Of a stretch of DNA of 64,000 nucleotides, positions 62,942 through 64,000 are shown in pieces. The notes under the pieces are model-generated. The model was given only the letters and a program-made list of their open reading frames with translations, ran no database searches and was not told the DNA's origin. The translations under genes and the position numbers were made by a program. This DNA comes from Acidobacteriota bacterium. Lineage in GTDB: Bacteria; Acidobacteriota; Terriglobia; Terriglobales; Acidobacteriaceae. Every line of letters begins with the position of its first letter. Positions within the stretch are counted from its first letter, which is position 1. Where the stretch lies: contig QIBA01000045.1 in NCBI GenBank assembly GCA_003225175.1, positions 16,170-80,169 on the forward strand, in the 5' to 3' direction.

Positions 62942-63002
62942 AATATCATGCGATCGCTTCTCTTGCAGCTTTGTAGCCGAGTACGCCACCTCGCTTTGGT
63001 AA

Positions 63003-63776
63003 CTACTTCTCAATTCCAAACACGCACTGAATAGTTGCGCTGACGGTGAGCTTGCCGGGCTGCACGGGTGGTGGCGGAGCGGGTGCCCGTTTGGCGCGTG
63101 AGAAGATGCCGCCACTGCCGCCTCCGGAGGTCACCTCAATGGTCTCGTTGGCGGCAGCAACGTAGGCCATGTCAATCGGCCTCGCTCCAACCAGATTTCT
63201 GACTTCAACATTCACATACCGCGTTGGACCAAGCTTCTGTTTGCTCTGCTCGAGCGCCGCAGTGGCGCGACCGATGGCGCGGTGCATCGCGTCGGCGACG
63301 GCTTTCTGCTTGGCGCTCTCTTCGTTGGCGAGCGAGTAGGTCAGCGAGCGGAAGTCGGCAATGCCGTCCTGCACCGAGTCGTCGATGATTGCGCCTACTT
63401 TGGAGAAGTCCTGCACCTTGAGCGTCACTTGTCCCTGGACCAGGTATGCCCGCGCGTGCCGCTTGCGGTCACCTTCATAAAAAGGAGTGACCGTGAGCAC
63501 GCCGGTTTGGATCGCGTCTTTCGTCAAGCCATTGCGCTGCGCAACCGCCACGATGTTGCTCATCGACTGCGACGCCTTGCCATAAGCGTCTTTGAGCTGC
63601 TTCTCCTGGCTCGACACGTCGAAAGTCAGTGTGGCCAGATCAGGATCGGTCTCATAACTTCCTTCGGCCTGCACGATCAGCGTGTCGGCCACAAACTTCA
63701 CATCGGAATTGGGTTGGATCTGTGCCGCAGCGGGAAGGGCGATGAAAACTACAGCGAACAAGCTGGTTCTGAACAT
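63003..63776 (-). CDS. SIMPL-domain (DUF541) periplasmic protein
   Basis: 257 residues with signal peptide (ending PAAAQ). SIMPL/DUF541 pattern: VQAEGSYETDPDLATLTFDV, KQLKDAYGKASQSMSNIVAV, GLTKDAIQTGVLTVTPFYEG, GQVTLKVQDFSKVGAIID and a C-terminal TVSATIQCVFGI. A Pro-rich stretch (APAPPPPVQPG) precedes the last strand. The family stabilises protein complexes or acts in oxidative defence in some bacteria. Convergent with the RRM cluster. Confidence 0.9.
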   Translation of the reverse strand: MFRTSLFAVVFIALPAAAQIQPNSDVKFVADTLIVQAEGSYETDPDLATLTFDVSSQEKQLKDAYGKASQSMSNIVAVAQRNGLTKDAIQTGVLTVTPFYEGDRKRHARAYLVQGQVTLKVQDFSKVGAIIDDSVQDGIADFRSLTYSLANEESAKQKAVADAMHRAIGRATAALEQSKQKLGPTRYVNVEVRNLVGARPIDMAYVAAANETIEVTSGGGSGGIFSRAKRAPAPPPPVQPGKLTVSATIQCVFGIEK

Positions 63777-64000
63777 GGAGGAATTATCGCGTGTGCCGGT
63801 TGCGCTTGATCTTCAATTCGCCAGACAGGTGTTGGGAGAGTAAATGGACATTCCTTAGCAGCTATTGGTAATTGGGCGGAAGGCCCATGCTTCGTGATTG
63901 GAACGAGAAAGCTGCATCCTTGATGGCACGATACTCGAGAGGCGGGCCACATGGCCAGAGTAGATTCCCGGAAAATGAAGCCAAACCGAAAACCGGGAAA
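63777..64000. other. Right end of window, no gene seen
   Basis: 224 bases upstream of the SIMPL gene; the single minus frame here has no ribosome site. The promoter of the SIMPL gene is presumably in this stretch. Confidence 0.4.

Overview
The window looks like chromosomal DNA of an Acidobacteriota member, probably class Terriglobia (Koribacter/Acidobacteriales-like). The reasons are three very large TonB-dependent receptors of the Oar type (carboxypeptidase-regulatory domain plus beta-barrel), a CRTAC1/ASPIC-UnbV protein paired with a multihaem-TPR protein, a secreted PQQ-type propeller, glycine-zipper secreted proteins and a long NADH dehydrogenase operon. This is inference from gene content; no rRNA lies in the window. 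Nothing resembling a phage, IS element or CRISPR array was seen.

Layout. 0-8 kb: end of a DUF5666-like secreted protein gene overlapping an Oar-type receptor, then a second Oar-type receptor. 8-16 kb (minus strand): an FKBP-type isomerase behind a PQQ-propeller/F5-8C protein, then a five-haem cytochrome with TPRs translationally coupled to a CRTAC1 protein. 16-26.7 kb: DUF3175, DUF488, AI-2E-family permease, zinc alcohol dehydrogenase, GH43 glycosidase, two related secreted proteins, a molybdopterin oxidoreductase with its cytochrome b, a membrane phosphoesterase, tRNA-Asp and a DUF2127 protein. 26.8-40.3 kb (minus): a nearly complete complex I operon in the order nuoA-C-D-E-F-G-H-J-K-L-M-N. 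nuoB and nuoI are absent and there is no space for them.

40.5-46.3 kb: a conserved hypothetical, a small membrane ORF, a membrane diguanylate cyclase, and an envelope/stress cluster (lysine-rich repeat protein, helix-hairpin-helix protein, GlsB-like protein). This cluster holds two frame-disrupted genes, a DUF937/YidB-like gene and a short-chain dehydrogenase. 46.4-52.4 kb: a third Oar-type receptor followed directly by a minimal TonB C-terminal protein and a PilZ protein, then a pair of half-size EamA proteins. 52.6-60 kb: mostly secreted proteins: phosphoesterase lipoprotein, DUF1579, formylglycine-generating enzyme, BNR/sialidase-like propeller, HExxH peptidase, small periplasmic protein and DoxX-like protein.

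60.4-62.6 kb is the least familiar part: five consecutive small plus-strand genes (a degenerate receiver, three unrecognised proteins, an RRM RNA-binding protein). A perfect 43-bp element that can fold as a hairpin stands shortly upstream of two of them. It is followed by a hairpin-rich repeat-like intergenic region and a SIMPL-domain gene. The strongest leads for novelty are this orphan cluster with its repeated leader, the complex I operon without nuoB/nuoI, and the cytochrome/CRTAC1 couple.
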